A stretch of 64,000 nt of DNA, taken from assembly GCA_010909725.1 (NCBI GenBank), contig JAACMV010000001.1:903533-967532 (forward strand). Reading direction: 5' to 3'. The position numbers were made by a program, and so were the translations under genes. Shown here in pieces: positions 61,441 to 64,000 of the stretch. A model generated the notes under the pieces. It had not been told where the DNA came from and ran no database searches. It was given only the letters and a program-made list of their open reading frames with translations. The number at the start of each line of letters is the position of its first letter. Within the stretch, counting starts at the first letter, position 1. This stretch comes from Picochlorum sp. 'celeri'. Taxonomy: Eukaryota > Chlorophyta > Trebouxiophyceae.

Positions 61441-61710
61441 TGAATGAACGAACGAATGAATGCAGTCGAGTAGGTGACATTACCAATTGATGCTGTAGAT
61501 CACTTGGAACCCGAGGTGGAAGCTGGCAGCTGAACGTTGTGAAGCTGCGTCCAAAGGGCTTTGTTGCATACTCTTTTGATTATTATCGTAAAGAACAGCA
61601 CTTTGGAGATCAGAGAAAACGTTGAGACGAAAAAAAAAGAATAGAAAGGGAAAGGGGACACAAGGAAGCGCATTTGAACAAAGAACACGTAGACACCGCG
61701 TGAGTCCATC

Positions 61711-62829
61711 ATGGGCCTACGGACGTACTTTTTCTTGCTAGCTATTATTTTTGTGTTGGTAGCATGCTTGGATTCACACGGCGCATTGGTCCAGGCCAAA
61801 AAATGTAGAGTCCCCAAGAAGAAGAAGAAGAACAAGGGGGACAGTTGTCGCAAGCCAAAGCCTCCCTCTAAAAAGAGGAGGCCTTCGCCTCCTCCTCTTC
61901 CATCATTTCCTCCTCCCGTGGTGTTTGCAGAAGATGTATTCGAGGATGATGGTGTGGAAGTGCCAGATCCAAAGCCAAAAACACCCCCATCACCACAGCC
62001 AGAAGGACCAGTCCTTTCATCCTATGAAATTGTGGAAGAGTTCGACAGGGACAGGACAGTGTACACGCAGGGTATTGAAATCTACAAAAGATGCGACGAT
62101 TGCGAATACAGTGACTTTTCGAGTGCCGGTATTTATGGAGCTTCAAGAGTTGCCGAATTCAACCTTGAGTCTGGAGAGATGATTCGGTCGAGAGACCTTC
62201 CTGCTGATGAATTCGCGGAGGGATTGACCGTGTTGGACGGCAAGCTGTATCAATTAATTTGGAAATCCAATAAAACGTACGTCTACGATGTTGACGATTT
62301 GGGCAGAAGAGAGGTGAAGGAACATACCCAGGATGATGGGTGGGGACTCACAGATGATGGGACCAATTTGATTCTCAGTGATTCCAGCAATGTGCTCTCA
62401 TTCATCGATCCCAGTGACTTTTCGCTCGTGAAGCAGATCCCTGTGACATTCGAAGGAACAGATGTCGTATGGATCAATGAGTTGGAGTGGGTGGATGGTT
62501 TGATTTATGGCAACGTCTACCAAAGGAGCTGCATAGCAAAGATTGACCCGTCGAACGGAAAGGTTATTGGATGGATAGATGCTCGGGGATTAAAGGACAA
62601 GGTCGACGAGGACCATGATGCGTCGGAAGAGTCAGATCCAAGACCTGACGTGTTGAATGGCATTGCTATCAAGCCTCGTGATGCATCACGATTGTATTTG
62701 ACTGGCAAATACTGGCCAAAGATATTCGCGGTCGAAGAGAAACCCCTGAATGATGGGAAGCCGATGAGTCAAGAAAAGATTGACGAGATCAAGGACATCT
62801 GCATGGTTGCTGTGGATGCCAGACTGTAA
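61711..62829 (+). CDS. Glutaminyl-peptide cyclotransferase (plant/bacterial beta-propeller type)
   Basis: Converts N-terminal Gln of secreted proteins into pyroglutamate. Encodes 372 residues, no introns. Signal peptide or anchor MGLRTYFFLLAIIFVLVACLDSHGA, a Lys- and Pro-rich linker (about 30-105), then the five-bladed propeller: YEIVEEFDRDRTVYTQGIEI, YGASRVAEFNLESGEMIRSRDL, EFAEGLTVLDGKLYQLIWKSNKTYVYD, GWGLTDDGTNLILSD, INELEWVDGLIYGNVYQRSCIAKID and DVLNGIAIKPRDASRLYLTGKYWP. All family landmarks are present. The long charged linker is unusual. TGTAA overlaps the stop codon. Confidence 0.92.
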   Translation: MGLRTYFFLLAIIFVLVACLDSHGALVQAKKCRVPKKKKKNKGDSCRKPKPPSKKRRPSPPPLPSFPPPVVFAEDVFEDDGVEVPDPKPKTPPSPQPEGPVLSSYEIVEEFDRDRTVYTQGIEIYKRCDDCEYSDFSSAGIYGASRVAEFNLESGEMIRSRDLPADEFAEGLTVLDGKLYQLIWKSNKTYVYDVDDLGRREVKEHTQDDGWGLTDDGTNLILSDSSNVLSFIDPSDFSLVKQIPVTFEGTDVVWINELEWVDGLIYGNVYQRSCIAKIDPSNGKVIGWIDARGLKDKVDEDHDASEESDPRPDVLNGIAIKPRDASRLYLTGKYWPKIFAVEEKPLNDGKPMSQEKIDEIKDICMVAVDARL

Positions 62830-63351
62830 TGTTCCGCAGCAGTATAATGCCAAAGTAATGGAGTGTCGTTGCGGTGGTTCTCCATTGTGTCACAATCGTG
62901 AGATTACTATTTATATCTATTTCATCCTCTATGTAATACCAATAACAGTAGTACTTGATCTAGGTAGGCACAGATCTGCTCACAATGGCCATGAGCTCAC
63001 CTTTTTAATATGAGTTGAGATTTCAAGGAGATACAACTGAGGGTCGACTCACATTGTATCTCGGTCCTGGGTCAAATGTGCCGCACACGGTGCCGAATTC
63101 GCGAAACGACCAATTCAGGGTGCACACTACCCTCGACGCCTACACCAATATTTAATTTACTATAGCAATACAAATTCGTTGGATTGGGTGCACAATCGGT
63201 ACCCGAGAGTGGCGCTAGAGGCTGAAAAGCGAGAGGAAATCAGCCAGCAATCAACAAACTTTTGGAGCGCGAAAAGGGAGACTTTTGCGCACATTATCAT
63301 TTAATTTTGGAGCAGAGTTGTATATTTTATTAATTTGATCACACCAGCAGC
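62830..63351. other. Intergenic region
   Basis: Second TGTAA near 62935; the rest is A+T-rich with no coding frame or repeat that can be named. Probably the promoter of the last gene. Confidence 0.35.
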
Positions 63352-64000
63352 ATGAGCAAGAATATCTACGCAGGACTGGGCTCGTCTCTCGGTGTTCCGC
63401 AGAGTGCCCTAGAATCCGTGACAAGCCTGGATCCAAAGGATTATATGTATCCATCTCTGGGTGGAAATTTTTCATTTGGCTCGAGTGAACAGTTGGCAAG
63501 CAAAGGAGCTCAGGAATCGATGCAGGTGTTCTCGTTGGAGTCGTCCCCGTATATGCGGGGTCGGGTCGCGGGGGCAGTTCCAGCGTATGCTGGTTTTTCC
63601 AGTCCATTTGGCGAAGGTATGTTGCACTGTACATGAGATTGGATAATTAATGGGGTGGATGGGTGAGCATTGCTGCAATGCTTTCCCTTGGCAGTTGTTC
63701 GCCGATGACATTCAGTCGGCGAACGCGCTTTGACTGGGCTTTGTTGAGCATGTTTGAGGGGGGAATTGGGCCATTTAATGATGCTATATTGCAATCTGAT
63801 ACTGTGGATGCACGACTGACATCGTTGGTTGCCATTGCTTTTGCAGTAGATCTGTCTGATGTGATGGGACACTTGGACCCAGAGGTTTTGAACTGTTTGA
63901 AGTTGAACGAGTATGATATTAAGGCTGTTTCTGAGAACGAGTCTGATAAAAGCACTCACACCGCCAATGCACGAGTCTCTCCTAGAAGAAACACGGCAAC
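63352..64000 (+). CDS. 5' part of an unidentified gene (partial)
   Basis: The first exon is 63352-63616 (88 residues, MSKNIYAGLGSSLGVPQSALESVTSLDPKDYMYP...). A GAAG|GTATGT donor and TTTTGCAG acceptor at 63846 keep the frame into GEVDLSDVMGHLDPEVLNCLKLNEYDIKAVSENESDKS, which runs to the window edge. The implied intron is 230 bp, longer than most here. The frame of the last exon is also open back to about 63690, so an additional splice there is possible. No family is recognised. Confidence 0.5.

Noticed and set aside
1..64000. tRNA genes and rRNA
   Set aside because: GTTCGA-type B-box candidates (for example near 3710 and 12950) have no matching cloverleaf arms by eye; none could be supported. 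A tRNAscan run would settle it.

Overview
The window is nuclear DNA of a small photosynthetic eukaryote of the green lineage, most likely an intron-poor prasinophyte-type alga. The evidence is two nuclear light-harvesting chlorophyll-binding proteins with transit-like N-termini, THF1/Psb29, a DUF760 plastid protein, a plant-type cytosolic pyruvate kinase, a DYAD/AMEIOTIC1-type domain, many short GT-AG introns close to start codons, and TGTAA motifs just after many stop codons (the polyadenylation signal known from green algae). The species cannot be named from the sequence.

Layout. 1-6 kb: the end of an unknown gene, a small one-TM protein and two tandem secreted GH5 endoglucanases with Pro-rich linkers and CBM2-like modules. 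6-11.5 kb: V-ATPase subunit a, tail to tail with a DDHD lipase. 11.7-19.3 kb: four genes for secreted or surface proteins. Two of them sit, divergently, in a 4.6-kb insert that has imperfect inverted repeats near its ends and is flanked by about 335-bp direct repeats. 19-26 kb: MATE transporter, DUF760 protein, alanyl-tRNA synthetase. 26.5-32 kb: a 1.8-kb duplication carrying an intact GT49-type glycosyltransferase in each copy plus exon 1 of RPB6; only the right copy continues into a whole RPB6 gene. 32.5-46 kb: BAH+DYAD chromatin protein, MDR dehydrogenase, NAD kinase, coatomer zeta, proteasome beta-2, pyruvate kinase, THF1 and Rxt3. 46-64 kb: LHCA-like protein, Mut7-C exonuclease, TRM61, glutamyl-tRNA synthetase, organellar-type 5'-3' exonuclease, a small unknown protein, a second LHC protein, a PPR protein, polynucleotide phosphorylase with two S1 domains, a chorismate-lyase-like protein, glutaminyl cyclase and the start of an unknown gene.

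The genes are mostly housekeeping and share no operon-like logic. Common themes are plastid biogenesis and RNA metabolism (LHCs, THF1, PNPase, PPR, chorismate lyase, DUF760), tRNA biology (AlaRS, GluRS, TRM61) and the cell surface (GH5 pair, GT49 pair, secreted proteins). Packing is tight: several convergent pairs end within 2-40 bp of each other and one pair overlaps by 11 bp. Exon models were built by eye from open frames, splice consensus and family continuity. The most unusual structures are the two insertion-with-duplication events (14.07-19.34 kb and 26.47-31.85 kb).
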